A stretch of 64,000 nucleotides of DNA from Amblyomma americanum (GCF_052857255.1 NC_135500.1:53283272-53347271); one strand, 5' to 3'. Shown: positions 10,020 to 21,576, numbered from the stretch's first letter. Made by a program: numbers and translations. Notes: generated from the letters alone by a model not told the origin.

Positions 10020-11545
10020 CCGACGCTCACATTTGCCCTTGGAGGGGGGTGGTTTTCTGGCCCTATGGAGCTGGGATCTAGGAGCCCTCACCAGTGAGGC
10101 GAGGGCTTCTGTGCGGGGGGCATTGGTGAGCGCGGTGCCCCACAGCCAGACAACGTGTGCATGTGGGAGGCTTGGGTTTATGGGGCGACATCGGAAGGCA
10201 AGGCGTTTAATGTATACAAAATGGGGAGGACTATGCCAGCGGAATTTATGAGTAGCGACTGAGTGGTGCCCACCATTTGAGCAGCAAGAATGTCTTTGGA
10301 GAAAGATTCAATATCGTGCATCAAGTCAGCAGTGGTGAAGTGGCCATCAATGTTATGAATGACGCTGAGGCATGAGATGGAAGGGGGGCATATGTTTTTA
10401 TTTTGGTGGGCCTACAGTGAAGCTGAAGATGCGTGAGGGAAAATAGGAGGTGGGTAGTGAGAGGAGAATTTTCTAAAATATAAGGCTTTGCGCTGGCTTG
10501 GCCCGAAGGGTTATCTGTGCGCTGGTCTTGGGGGAGAGATATGCTGCAGAGATGCTGACGGCGAGCAAGTCGTAGAGAGCAGCTTGGGAGTCAGGGTGCC
10601 AGGGGAAGTTGGATGCCAACAGTGATGAGCTCGGCGCGGGTTGGGTCGGGTGGCGGAGGCAGACTTGCGGCTGTCACCGATGGTGCTCCAGCCGTTTTCT
10701 GAGGTTGGAGTAATGTGGTCGTCTTCTGGAGGCAGCGTGAGGTCCATGTCTTTCAACGAGTCGTCAGCCTGGGACGCAGTGGGCAGAGAGGTGGAGACGG
10801 GGGGAACATAGTTCGGTGGACTGTAAAAATACTTGGCGGACATAAAATTTGCACTGGCTGGCACGAGCGAAATCCTAGATCCAGTAGGAGCGGCAGCATA
10901 AAAAGCGGCGAGCTGCGACGCGCGTGCCGGACTGCAGATCTTGGCATAAAAGCAAAATGTGATTGGAGTAGGCATGGAGGAATTAGCAGCGGTGACGAAC
11001 GCAGCCGGCTGCGACGCGTCAATGGCCCCAAAGCTCTTGGCGTGGCTTCCAGCGTGGAGTTTGGTAGCAGTGGACGCTGCGGCGGCGACGAACCCAGCCG
11101 GCTGCGCCGCGGCTGTCGACCTCGAGCTCTCAGCGTCGATCGCAACGTTGAATGCGACATGAATGTGCGCGGTGGCATGGGCGGCGCTGAACGCAGCCGG
11201 TTGAGACGTGGCTGCCAGCCTGGGAGTTGGCGTCGCTGCATTGACCGTGATCGGTGCAGGCACAGTGGCGTCGAAGTCGGAAGAGGCGGGCGGCGAGGCA
11301 TCGGTTGTTTTCGGCTGCAGGGGCTTGGTGAGCCGCTGCATTCCAGGGGTGCAGGCGCGCCGCGTTAGGTTTAGCCAGGCGCCGCGTCGCTTCAGAGTTT
11401 TGGAGGCGCTTCGAAGGCCAGCTTGGCGTTGGACCGTGATGCCAATGATGTCCACGTGCCTCGGAGTCTGTGAAACGATGGAGAGTAAATACAAAGGCGC
11501 GCGAGGCCCTGGACCAGATAAAGGGCAGGTGAAAGCATAGCACGT
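10020..11545 (-). pseudogene. LINE ORF1 (gag-like) with CCHC knuckle and alanine-rich repeats
   Basis: On the minus strand the frame at 11494-10511 (327 codons) is rich in Ala, Pro, Ser and Thr and holds three to four imperfect repeats around SQPAAFVAAA, then GWSTIGDSRKSAS, a block typical of arthropod LINE ORF1. Further down, another frame reads AQMVGTTQSLLINSAG and then CTRCLAVGHRAHQCP (10162-10118), a perfect C-x2-C-x4-H-x4-C knuckle. Frameshifts separate the parts. The matching ORF2 is not adjacent. The plus-strand open frames here are overlaps. Confidence 0.7.
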
Positions 11546-11776
11546 AATTCAGCCAGCTAACCAGGGCGCTGCCACCTAGAGAAATCTGTATTATACTTAC
11601 TCTATGTTGTTTAACTTACCGTTGTGAATGCGCCTCCGAATTCGTTGCTAACATGGATAGAGATTAAGGTGTAGCTGCTGTTGTTGGTGGATGCGTGCAT
11701 GTCGAAGGCACCTGGCAGTGGGATAGCACGCAGAAATACGTTAGAAACGCAAGAGGATCTTATAGAATTCACCAAA

Positions 11777-11793
11777 ACACACGCACACACACA

Positions 11794-11887
<94 letters not shown>
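11777..11887. repeat. CA dinucleotide microsatellite
   Basis: About 55 CA units with two GC interruptions near the left end. Open frames encoding Thr-His or Cys-Val runs here are artefacts of the repeat. Confidence 0.98.
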
Positions 11888-11890
<3 letters not shown>

Positions 11891-13015
11891 CCTTTCCTAT
11901 CATTAAAATTCCTTTCTCTCGCCTTCAAAACTTTTTAAAATATGCTATTCGAGAAAAAAGCTCTCTTCAGAAGGCAACTCTTAGTTGCGGCGGAGGTCAT
12001 TAAGTGTGTAAGATGTGCTTATTACTTTTTTGGCTAATTAAAATTTACTAAGTTCTTATTTAGCGAAGTTTAGCGGCTTTTGTCAATGGCGAGTTTGTAG
12101 CCGCAGAGACGACAATGCCAAATCTGATTTTAAAGCGAAGAAAAAGTCATTTTCTAAAGCCCTAGAGCCCACAACAATGTACTGTCGTTTTCCACATGAA
12201 ACTGAAACTCGGCGCCCAAGCTACTCTGTAAACCTAGTGCAAGTGCTACGTCCTCTGAAGACGCGCTGCAATCACTGCGGCGACCAATTCGAACTGCCTT
12301 TGGTTGTTTCCCTGCCGCTCAGTTTGGACCGTGGCCGGCCTTATGTTTTTCTTCATCGCTGGGCGCAAGAAAGAGGCGAGTCATTGTCAAACCTTGCGGC
12401 CGCCGGTTTTGAGAGACGTGGTAGGTGCTGCCGGCCTTTTTGGTTCTTTCTTGTTCTTTACATTTCTTTTTGCTAACTGAATGGGCTGAACCAAACTGAA
12501 GAATTGGTTTTTGCCCCATGGCTGACAAGACCAACAAAGGTCACCCATCTTGAAACAAAGAGGCAATTATAAAAATCTAAAAAAACCAGTTATTTGGCAG
12601 TTCATGCGTCAAAGTTAATGGTGATAAGCACTCTGAGGAAATCACCAAAACCTCAACGAATTCAACTTGCGAGGTAACTTGATTGCAATAAAGAAGCACA
12701 AGATAGTCATCTACAAAACAAAATTGTTTTTTTTCACATTTGTGCCCTCAAAACAACTCTTCACTAATTTGTCTAGTTTAGCCAAATACAAGTCTCTTAA
12801 TACCAGGGCAATTACAGAACCAATGTGGATTCCTTGCTTTTGGAGTAAAATATTATCATCTCATGTTGAAAAAGTTGATTTTAGATAAGCTGCTAAAAGA
12901 TGCAGGAAACCTTCTACTGGAACGCCACTGTCATTTTGAAGACACTGGACCAAATTTGTCAGAGCATTCGTTGATGCGTTTCAGTAGGTCGCCATGAGGA
13001 ATGAAATAATGTCTT
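11888..13015. other. no recognisable gene; possible upstream part of a Penelope-like fossil
   Basis: Two open frames of about 100 and 73 codons occur (12177-12476 and 12667-12888, plus) but show no motif I can name. Because a Penelope-like GIY-YIG end follows at 13.1 kb in the same direction, part of this stretch may be its decayed RT. Confidence 0.35.
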
Positions 13016-14245
13016 TTACGTCGACTGAAAATCCTAAAATCGTTCTATTGTGCAGTAGGTTTAAAAAGTCAACTACTTGACCAGCATGCTTGACTAAATA
13101 TTGGCTAACACAATGGAGGTAGCCGTTATGCCCCACTTGCATCGCATTTCACACGATATGAAAAAAGTTGAAAAACGAGTTGGCGTTGACGTCGTCTTCA
13201 GCTCCTGAGAGACTTTCCCAGCGTTGGAAAAGGGTCAATGAACGACAGAAAAAGACCAGTAAATTCAAAATTAGGTACCAACAGAGTTTCGTGCAGTGCA
13301 CAGATTCAGTTCTCGATTCTATTCCTTTGTCTTGTAATGAGAAATATACTTGTAAGACAGGACGTTGCCCACATGAAAGACAAAAAGAGCATGAATAAAA
13401 CGTTGGTGTTCAAAAGTGCTGCCACATTGGTATTCATTGTCGGGGCTGTGAAGCTGTGGAAACAGCAAAACGTTCATTTGGGCGAGTTGGTAGATATTCA
13501 TGATTAGAACAGCGCGAACTACAAGGGACAAGAAAAGAAGAGAAACGGGAAACAGGCTGGAAACAGCCCTGGAAACAGGCTGGAAACAGGCTGTTTGCCT
13601 CACTTTGAAGAAACTAGTAATAGCAAGCAACAGAAACAAGATGTCCCGTGAGATCATTGAAGCAGTGAATATACTATCGGTGAAGAACAACTGCATAATG
13701 AATGCTTCTGTTTGACTATCAGAAAAAGAACTTGCCTATCTGACACGAATTCGAGGCATTAGCAGTGCAACCCTCCCACCATGTGTACTGTTTTAAAGCA
13801 CTTTCATCACCTTTGAGCAAATCCTATAGATGGTCTGTATGTATATCTTGGTCTTAATCTTTTTGCCGCGTTTCTTGCGAACTTTTAACTCGTTATACTT
13901 TTTATACTTTTTATCGTTTTTAGCTATCAAGACCATGCTTATATCACCGCTTGTTTATCGCTTGTTCCTTGCTGGCCATCAATCTTCACATTCCTTTATT
14001 TTTTCCCTTGATACGATATAGTAAAGAGCTGTGTTGTTGCTTGCTTGTTAACACCGCCACTTCATTTAGATCCTGAGTCATTGTCCTATAAAAGAATTGT
14101 TTTGCTCTGCTTCTGCGTCATTGCCTCTTACATGAGACGGTATAAATACGTTGCAATATTTTTTTTCCCGAAATAAATTTGAAAGTTCAGCGCTTCTGTC
14201 CGTGTCGTCCTCCTTGCTTCTTGTCCGTTGTTCCTTCTTGCGCTG
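13016..14245 (+). mobile_element. Penelope-like element fossil, 3' part with GIY-YIG domain
   Basis: The plus strand reads MPHLHRISHDMKKVEKRVG near 13127, a conserved connection between RT and endonuclease in Penelope-like proteins. It then reads SIPLSCNEKYTCKTGRC and ERQKEH (about 13320-13395), the GIY-YIG endonuclease core in decayed form, and HIGIHCRGCE (about 13425). About 100 bp of foreign sequence interrupts it near 13485-13610. SREIIEA (about 13640) and LSEKELAYL (about 13720) then continue the C-terminus. The sequence CAGCGCTTCTGTCCGTGTCG near 14187 may be its 3' end. This lineage differs from the pair at 21-33 kb. Confidence 0.65.
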
Positions 14246-14261
14246 GCTTCTCTTAGATCAT

Positions 14262-15262
14262 GGAATACCAAGTAGCCCAAGTTTTCCTGAGACCAAACGA
14301 CTTTCATAAACGCCTCGATATTTGCAACTGGTTGATCATTCAATGCGGCGAAGATCCTAGATTTCTCAACAAAGTGCTTTGTACCGACGAGGCCCACTTT
14401 TTCAGGGATTCAAAAGTCAGTTTGCACAACAGACATTATTGGTTCAACAACAACCCCCACTCCCATCGTGAGCATAAGCACCAAGCAAGGTGGTCAGCGA
14501 ACATTTGGTGTGACATCTGTAACGTGTGCATTGTTGGTAATAATTACTTCAGAGATGGAAACCTTGTCTCAAAGAAGTACACAGACTAAACAAGAAAGTT
14601 GGGCTAGTTGGTACTGGGACGCTGGCTGCTTTATGTTAGCTAGCGTGAATAAAACAGCAGACAAACAGACGGAACACACGCTAGACATGCATGATGTCAC
14701 CAGTTGATGTCCAGCGTATGTCCCGTCTGTTTCTCTGTCTCTGTCTGCTGTTTTACTCACGCTAGCTTACATGTCGCAGGAACTACACAGAAAGCGTTTT
14801 AAAGGGCGTCGTCTAAGAGTTTGTTTCAGAGTTGCCGCTGTCTGTGCTGAAAACAACTGTTGTCCAAGCATGACGGATTTTGCCGCATTTTTCTTCACTG
14901 GCGAGGCAATTCATCGACAAGTTCTTTCCAAAACAATAGAGTGGGCATTGCGGGAACTACATCCTGGCCTCCCAGGTCACCCGATTTGTCCCTATTAGAA
15001 TTCTTCCTCTGTGGAACGGTTAAAAGTGAAGTTCTCAAGACGGAACCACCCAACGCCGATGATATAAAGTAATGTGTAAGAATGACGCTAGTAAACATGC
15101 TCAGACATATGCTTTTATCTGCTATGAACGCCAAGAAACAGCGTCTTCATCTGTGCATCCCAATGGACGGAAATCAATTTGAGCACATCACGGAGAAATT
15201 GTATCTTGTCGTCAGAAATGCCACATCTTTCGTGGAGTGCTCGAAGAGGGCAGCAACAAACT
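14262..15262 (+). pseudogene. mariner-type transposase, interrupted and frameshifted
   Basis: DDE transposase remnant. RLDICNWLIIQ, VLCTDEAHFFRD (first catalytic Asp in TDEAHF) and HNRHYWFNNNPH (14262-14590) are typical of mariner-like transposases in arthropods. After a 198-bp insertion, KHDGF (about 14868; family HDGAPAHF, second Asp) and WPPRSPDLSLLEFFL (about 14968-15010, with the third acidic residue region) follow in another frame. A stop (TAA at about 14813) and frame changes make it non-functional. The N-terminal helix-turn-helix part is missing and TIRs were not identified. Confidence 0.8.
14586..14783. mobile_element. 198-bp insertion with 8-bp target duplication
   Basis: TACACAGA is present at 14578-14585 and again at 14784-14791, and removing the insert rejoins the transposase frame as KKYTESVLKG. 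The insert contains a hairpin: GCTAGCGTGAATAAAACAGC near 14641 and its complement near 14743. An 8-bp duplication fits hAT-type non-autonomous elements, but the ends show no clear TIR, so a LINE- or SINE-related origin stays possible. Confidence 0.75.
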
Positions 15263-16686
15263 GAAACTTTGAAATATACTATTTTAGTTCATTGATGTTA
15301 GCTATGTGACTTAAAACCGCTAAAGATCAGTCGTTGTGCTATTATTCTTAGGCTACCACTTCCTAAAAAGCCTGTACAAAGCAACGTCGCGCTACAACGC
15401 ATTTATTTTGGTTGTTAAACGGATGCCAGTTTAAAAAAAAAGCTCTTCAGAGTTGCATGTCATGATGCCGGCAGCGCTAAGCAAAACTCTTATGAGAGAA
15501 AAACTTTTATTTAGTCTTTGAAGTTTAATCAGTTGGTTCGCCCAAATCTGAGACTTCAGCGTGGAAGGCTGCTCTCCAGGCTTGGCCCATCAGCTGTCGC
15601 TGACGGGGAAGACCTGTTTGGGCCAACCTCTCCTCCCGTTCTGCATGGCTTATTTCTGCATCTTAATACCCTTCCAGGTGTTCGCCGCAGTTACAAAAGC
15701 GACAAGTGCACAGCGTGTGGAGAGGTCTTCGATCTGCTACACTGCCGCAGAAGCATGGTTTATTCTTTCAACGAACCTAGCGTGATAAAAAATTAGCAGC
15801 GGCTTAAATCGGCTACGCCAAGATATACGTGCCGTGAGCTACGCTGAGCCGCTGAGCATCAATTGCCTCTGAGAAGCAATTTCGCTCACCTTCTCCATGG
15901 CTATACCACACTGGCAAACGGCCCGCTGTATGTATACCCCCACTGATACCTCTCCTTATGCGCACAAAATGAGAGGCGCTATCAAGCGGTGCCAACGCAG
16001 CGTCAGGCTTGGCTACTGCGTAACGAGGCGCATGGCTGGGCACGCGCTGGCGCCGGTGCGTCTGCCGCGGCTATGACGGCACTCCTCTGGAATGCGCGGG
16101 CTTGCGAGGGGCTCGCGGCAGCGGCTCCGGCGCGCCAGCTTTGCGCGTGTGACGTCACTGCTCCTCGCGCATGCGCCGCACGGCTCTCCAGGAGCCACGC
16201 GAAACTGCTCAACCTCGGCCTGTGTAGCTCACGCCAAAGAAAGAAAAGGAAATAAATGGCAGTGGCTATGATCGGCCATGCCAGGATATACGTAGCGAGA
16301 GGTACGTTTCCCTGGCTGAGCTTGTTTCTCGGAAACTCGAATGGTGTGATCAGTCACACGGCGGGCCTTCACATCCTCTTCTGTTGGTTCCCGTTGACTG
16401 ACGCCTGCCATAGTCTCCATTTCGGCAGCTATGCGCCGTGTATTACGCTCGGCGGTCTGGCATCTCCGTATGGCAAGTCGTTCGTCTCACTATTCGGGCG
16501 CCTCCACTGCTCTCTTTGCCTTCTGACGCTCATTCTCTCTTTGTTGAGTAGCCAACTGCCAGGCGACAACCTTAGGATCGCAAAAGTTAATATTCTGTTC
16601 TCTATACCGCCGTTTAGCAGCAGCTCAACTCTCCTCCTCTGCATACATGTCAAACGTTGTAATACATACGCCCATTACATCTCCAG
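15263..16686. other. no gene recognised; GC-rich island at 16000-16230
   Basis: The frame at 15518-15796 (92 codons) has a CTACGEVFDLLHC segment that could be a zinc-finger remnant, but it matches no family I know. At 16000-16230 the sequence turns strongly GC- and CpG-rich with GCGCATGCGC-like blocks. It is flanked by two copies of a motif like CAGGATATACGTAGCGAGAG (about 15812 and 16276), which suggests a repeat unit of about 460 bp. No coding function is proposed. Confidence 0.4.
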
Positions 16687-16920
16687 AGCCGCCGCAGCGG
16701 CTGAGTAGTTACGGCGCTCGGCTGCTGGCCCGAAAGACGCGGGTTCGATCCCGGCCGCGGCGGTCAAATTTCGATGGAGGCGAAATTCCAGAGGCCCGTG
16801 TACTGTGCGATGCCAGTGCACGTTAAAGAACCCCAGGTGGTCGCAATTTCCGGAGCCCTTCACTACGGCGTCTCTCATAGCCTGAGTCGTTTTGGGACGT
16901 TAAAACCCCAATAAACCAAT
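16687..16920 (+). mobile_element. tRNA-derived SINE, short-tail subfamily
   Basis: Head CCGCAGCGGCTGAGTAGTTA and B box GGTTCGATCCC are followed by the family body (CCAGTGCACGTTAAAGAACC). Its 3' end differs from the long-tail copies: GAGTCGTTTTGGGACGTTAA, then CCCAATAAACC. The copy split by the LTR element at 44.2/47.3 kb has the same end. Confidence 0.88.
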
Positions 16921-17734
16921 AAACTAAAGCATTGCATCTCCGCCTTTTATACGAATCTCCCAAGGTGGTCTAAATTTGTAATAAGGATGTAATTACTCAT
17001 TGCCACGCACCCAAGTGCTGCCATATGGCTACAAGAGGAAGCTATACAGCTTTCTCAGAAACTTCTTAGTTATAGAAAAGTTAGTCCTACTCTACTCTAC
17101 TTGCCCGATGCACCACAGCTTTCGCTATCTAACCAGATTCAGCAGTAGTTAAACCGCAGCAATTTTTTTCTCTCTAATGGCCTATTTTCAAGAATTTATG
17201 AAACTTTTTGTCTGAAACACCCAGTATATGGTACAGCAACGTATGCTAAATTTCGGCGGTAGAGTATTCGGATCTTACCAGCGCCATGCGGTTGTTTTTC
17301 CGTATTAATTGTAATCAGTTATCTTCGAGATATGAAATAAGTACACTGTTAATTTCTCATTGATTATCACCGCCGAAAAAAAAACAATAACGGAGTTAGT
17401 ATACGCCTTTTTTTTTCTTGGTTGCGCTGCTTGTTCTTTTCCTTTTTTTGTATAATTCAGGAATGCCCGACACTAAATTTTGCTATCAGAAATAGGCTGC
17501 TTGAGTTATGAATAAGGCTTATTCTGCAAAACAATACCTGCGTCAGCGAACATCAGAAACCAGCTGAATAAAGTTAACTAGTAGGATCATGACCAATTTC
17601 TGATATTTCACTATCACTGTTGGGCAAGTGGTTGCAATTAGAAGCCTGTAGCCGGTTGTCAATACGAGCTAAGCAAGTTTTCAGAATTTCAAAAACGCGA
17701 TTACCCTAGTCTCTGTGGCCATACAGATTTTGGC
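16921..17734. other. no gene; DNA-transposon-like terminal repeat fragments
   Basis: Around 17190-17230 the sequence GAATTTATGAAACTTTTTGT then CTGAAACACCCAGT is an inverted relative of the terminus at 35218 (GTGTTTCACCTAAGAAG). Segments at 17640-17735 resemble 35360-35450. These look like pieces of the same foldback family. No coding motif was found. Confidence 0.45.
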
Positions 17735-18490
17735 TACATCGTGCTAAATGCATAAACAACTCAAGTATAGAGACAGCTGAAGAAGCCGCCATTGCTCTGG
17801 CAATATCGCACGGCAACACAACAGGACAAAACCTCACTATAATAACGGACTCCAAGCAAGCGTGCTGAAACTCCACTAGAGGCAGGATCGACAGCATCGC
17901 CAATCATATTCTGCACACGACGAGAAGGCACATGAACACTAAACATGGACAGTATGGCTTCTGGGACACAGAGGGGATGAGGGGCAACGCGGCAGCAGAC
18001 GAGCTAATTCCAGGGTACGTCAACCGAGCAGACTCAACACTTTGCACCACGGGCACCTTTGACCCTGTTACCCCCACGTACTCAGCGGAAACGCTACCCA
18101 GCCCCACACAAAAGGCTGTGGAAAGAGGAGGCGGTAGACTGGCGCAGACTACAAAACGGTACCTACCCGCACCTGTACAGACTACACAAGATTTTCCGTA
18201 CACAGTATGTAGACGAATGTCCGTGGTGCCAGGGAAAACATACACTAAATTATGTAACATGCACCTGACCTAAGCCACACTTAGAGCCTAGAATGGACCA
18301 CCCGTGTGTGACGCAGTGCGAGCACTTACCGGCCAGCCAGGACGAGTAAGCGCAACGATTTCTCGTACGCTGAGCTACAATGGCAGCTGTCAAGTGCAGC
18401 ATACTGGACCAAGGATTGACCACGGCGCCCAGTGACCCGTAAGGGTCAAGACAACATTAAATTCGTCCCAAATAAAGTTTTTTCCATCCA
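17735..18490 (+). pseudogene. LINE 3' fragment: RNase H remnant and 3' end
   Basis: EEAAIALAIS (about 17780), NLTIITDSKQAC (about 17833-17868; TDS carries the second catalytic Asp of RNase H) and GNAAADELIPGYVNRAD (about 17983-18034) define the end of an I-type RNase H. QLSSAAYWTKD (about 18381) and an AATAAAGTTTTTTCC end near 18470 mark the 3' end. The copy is 5'-truncated, with stops and frame changes. Confidence 0.7.
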
Positions 18491-18667
18491 TGCGCTTTCG
18501 AAAAGGATGCAGGCAAAGCAAACACCCTTCAGTTGCTATCGAAGGTCGAAATAGCCCAATTTTGCTGACGCACAGCGCCTACGGTAATCGCGTTTTCGAA
18601 ATCCTAAAACTGGTGAGGCTATTACTAACGACCGGCAAGAAATCACTAATTGCAGCCACTTGCGTAT

Positions 18668-18968
18668 CAGCCGCGGTGGCTGAGTGGTTAGGGCGCTCGG
18701 CTACTGATCAGGAGTACTTGGGTTCGAACCCGGCCGCGGCGGCCAGGTTTCGATGGAGGCAAAACGCAAAGGTGCCCGTGTGCTGTGCGATGCGATCTCA
18801 GTGCACGTTGAAGATCCCAGATGGTTGCAATTCTTCAGGAGCTCTTCAATATGGCGCCGCTTTCTTCCGTCCTTTATTCCTTCTCTTACAGCGCGGTTCA
18901 GATGTCTGCCGAGGAGTGAGACAGCTACTGTGCCATTGCCTTTCCCCAACAACCAAATTTCAATTTCG
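18668..18968 (+). mobile_element. tRNA-derived SINE, full length, good pol III boxes
   Basis: Head CAGCCGCGGTGGCTGAGTGG contains an A box, and GGTTCGAACCC (18721-18731) is a perfect B box. Body blocks CAGTGCACGTTGAAGATCCC and GAGACAGCTACTGTGCCATT follow. It ends in an ACCAAATTTCAATTT tail. Of all copies here it looks the best preserved at the promoter. Confidence 0.92.
18721..18731 (+). promoter_or_regulatory. pol III B box in SINE
   Basis: GGTTCGAACCC fits the consensus GGTTCGANNCC exactly, about 45 bp after the A-box-like TGGCTGAGTGG, the spacing of a tRNA gene. Confidence 0.75.
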
Positions 18969-18984
18969 GTGAGTGCTTTTCAAG

Positions 18985-20785
18985 CAGATTAGTGGCCGAT
19001 TAACGCCTCCTCACTCCTCTCCCATCTCACTAGAGAGCATACCAACCCTGCTTGAGTCCTTCGCTGCTCGCTTTGAGGCAAACGTTCAGGGCGCTATAAG
19101 TCACATCAAACAGTAATGCGCAACCCTCAAAGACGGGGTAATCCGCATAACTGAAGATAATGCTATTCTTAACAACCGATTCGACGGAGTAAACGAAGGT
19201 TTCTCTGACCACTATAACAATCTTGAATCCCGGCTCAGCACTTACGAAACCAGCCTCTCAAAACCCGACCCCACCTCAAACAGACGCAAGAAACCCAAAG
19301 CTCCCGAACGACCGGACAGTCCTATCCCTGCTATAGCTCAGGCGCCCCCCCCCCCAACCCCCACCCCACGCCCTCGTACAGCTTGGGCTTGTTATTTAGT
19401 CCCATGGCGCGCACGGAGAAGTAATAAAGACACTCCAAACACACGGTCAACCGACCACCCGACTGATTCGCCGCATAGCGAACCACCGGGATCGCGTCCG
19501 CGACACACGACTCGCTTCACCCAGGCTTACGTCATAAGCCGCACCACATTTGCCCTTCTCTACCTACCCCTCAAACAGAAGAAGAGAGGCCGGGTAAATG
19601 CGCTCCTACGAAGTTGCACGAAAACGGCTCTACGTCTTCCCCCAGCACATCAAATGAGCTTCAAACTCGCTGGCCACAACACCTTTGAGGAACTCACAGA
19701 AGCTACCTTTACGACACAGATATTCCGTCTATTCAATTCAGAGGCTGGCCGCACTTTGTTATCCTAATTAAACCTCACCCCAACTACACACCCTACCGAG
19801 GGGGTCCCCCTTTCTCCTATCGTCCGCTCTAACCTCAAAATACCTCCCGTCGCCAAGAACATGAGCCCTGAGCGGGACATTTAGCGCAGAGTAGCAAGGG
19901 CTCGGGTCCTCCTCCAACAATATGGCGATAACCATGAGGTGGTCTACGTAGACGCAGCGGAGTACACGTCAGGCTCCCGTATGGCCCTTGCGGCAGCCGA
20001 CAATCAAGCAAAGCTTCTGACCTCCAGCTCAATCATCACCACTTCTATCACAGAGGCAGAAGAGGAAGCCAACGCGCTTGATCTCATTTCTATATCTGCT
20101 ACAAAAATTATCTCTGACTAAATCTGCCGTTCTCAACTATGCCAATGACTACATATCCCGCACTGCTGCTCGTTTACAACGCTTCTGGCAGCCCTGCGCT
20201 CTATAACCCTCATCTGGACGCTAGCACATGCCGGCCTCCCTGGCAACGAGGAGGCTCATTCCTTAGCCCAAGGTCTCACATTCCGGGTGGGAGTCGAGCC
20301 CCTTCTACGGGCCGAGGAGCGCCTCCTCTCCTTCCGTGATATTCTCTCGTACAACCGGGAACAACGAACGAAATACGCACCGCCAGCCCCATCGCTCACC
20401 ATAGCGCAGGCAGCCCACTGGCGACAGCTACAACCTCGGACTGCACCATACCCCATACTACTACATGCCCGATACCCAGACGAATTCCCCTCGTCATGCA
20501 AACTTTGCGGAAAACCAGGAGACTTTCTACCCGCCCTGCTAACATGCCCCACCTTTCCTCATCCCCCATCACCGACGGTGGTGGAGTCTTACGGGGGAGA
20601 CTCTTATGACCGAAACTTTTCCTCAAGACCAGCGCCGGCTCATCTCCAGCGCTCTGAGCAGGATTGCTCTCCAAGGGCTATCCTTCGCTTTGTAGGGCTG
20701 CCTCCTCAAAGTGAGGGAGCATCCAAGTGCCAAGTAGGGGGCTCCGCCCCCACAATTTACATCTTTGGCAATAAAGGTTTCCACC
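18985..20785 (+). pseudogene. LINE fragment: ORF1 coiled coil joined to ORF2 RNase H end
   Basis: From about 19030 a frame reads LLESFAARFEANVQG and IRITEDNAILNNRFDGVNEG, a coiled-coil ORF1 segment also found at 39.3 kb. At about 19420 it jumps to the ORF2 end: thumb region, then VYVDAAEYTSG (about 19942, RNase H first Asp), TEAEEEANAL (about 20055), HAGLPGNEEAHSLAQGL (about 20228-20280) and CKLCGKPGDFLPALLTC (20500-20550, C-terminal zinc motif). A large internal deletion removed endonuclease and RT. The 3' end is GCAATAAAGGTTTCCACCCC. Confidence 0.75.
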
Positions 20786-20797
20786 CCCACCACCAAA

Positions 20798-20945
20798 ATT
20801 ATTCCAGAGCCCTCCACAACAACATCTCGTTCTCTCTTCTTTCACTCTCACCGTCATTCCTACCCTTACGGCGGTGTTCAGGTGTCCACCGAGGTATGTG
20901 AGATAGTTCCTGGGTCATTTCCTTTCCTCAAAGCAATTTTAATCT
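20798..20945 (+). mobile_element. SINE 3' half, 5'-truncated
   Basis: It starts at ATTATTCCAGAGCCCTCCAC and continues to TGTGAGATAGTTCCTGGGTC and a final CAATTTT. No tRNA-like head is present. It lies immediately after the CACC-rich LINE end, which may have been its insertion site. Confidence 0.75.
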
Positions 20946-21138
20946 TTCACTTGTTTAGCTGTGATAATAAAAAGATGATCAAAATAAGTCATCAGGGTAA
21001 GTAACTACCATTAGTCCCCAGTTTTCTCCCGTCCCCCGACACTGGTATAAATTCTGCCACTGAAGCCGCCCTAATAAATCTAAAAGCGTATTCTTAAAAT
21101 TTAGTGACAGTCTGTCCTTGAACACCTGGTGTGTACAA

Positions 21139-21211
<73 letters not shown>
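21139..21211. repeat. TA microsatellite
   Basis: About 36 TA units preceding the foldback hairpin. Confidence 0.98.
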
Positions 21212-21214
<3 letters not shown>

Positions 21215-21245
21215 AAAGATAAACGTATTTGGTTGCTAAAGGCAA

Positions 21246-21406
21246 AATGCAAAGTTGAAAACGTTTTATTTAGCCATAGACTTATTTTGAGTCGACGTTT
21301 CGGACAGAGCCTGTCCTTTCTCAAGACTCTGTCAAGAAAGGACAGGCTCTGTCCGAAACGTCGACTCAAAATAAATCTATGGCTAAATGGAACGTTTTCC
21401 ACTTTG
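21246..21406. repeat. near-perfect hairpin with Penelope-type motif
   Basis: Arms of about 72 bp (about 21248-21319 and 21334-21405) are reverse complements. Each holds a GACGTTTCGGACAGAGCC / GAAACGTCGAC core. The stem GGACAG-GCT-CTGTCC followed by GAAACGTC has the layout of hammerhead helix II and the GAAA core, but the expected CUGANGA reads AAGAAA, so the core is degenerate. TA tracts lie on both sides. Confidence 0.8.
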
Positions 21407-21410
21407 CATA

Positions 21411-21419
21411 TATATATAT

Positions 21420-21494
<75 letters not shown>
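21411..21494. repeat. TA microsatellite
   Basis: About 40 TA units with one GA interruption, ending where the minus-strand Penelope terminal repeat begins. Confidence 0.97.
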
Positions 21495-21497
<3 letters not shown>

Positions 21498-21576
21498 GCG
21501 AAAACTTGAGGTACTTGAATGATTAAAATATTATACATCGAAGTATACACTTCATTTAAAGAAATATTTTTATTTT

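Noticed and set aside
10715..11368. 217-codon plus-strand frame in the GC-rich region
   Set aside because: The minus strand carries recognisable LINE ORF1 motifs and a CCHC knuckle; the plus frame is its overlap.
15518..15796. Small zinc-finger gene
   Set aside because: A single C-x2-C group in a 92-codon frame without a family match; not enough support.
16000..16230. CpG island promoter of a host gene
   Set aside because: CpG-rich, but no adjacent exon or gene was recognised and flanking motifs suggest a repeat unit.
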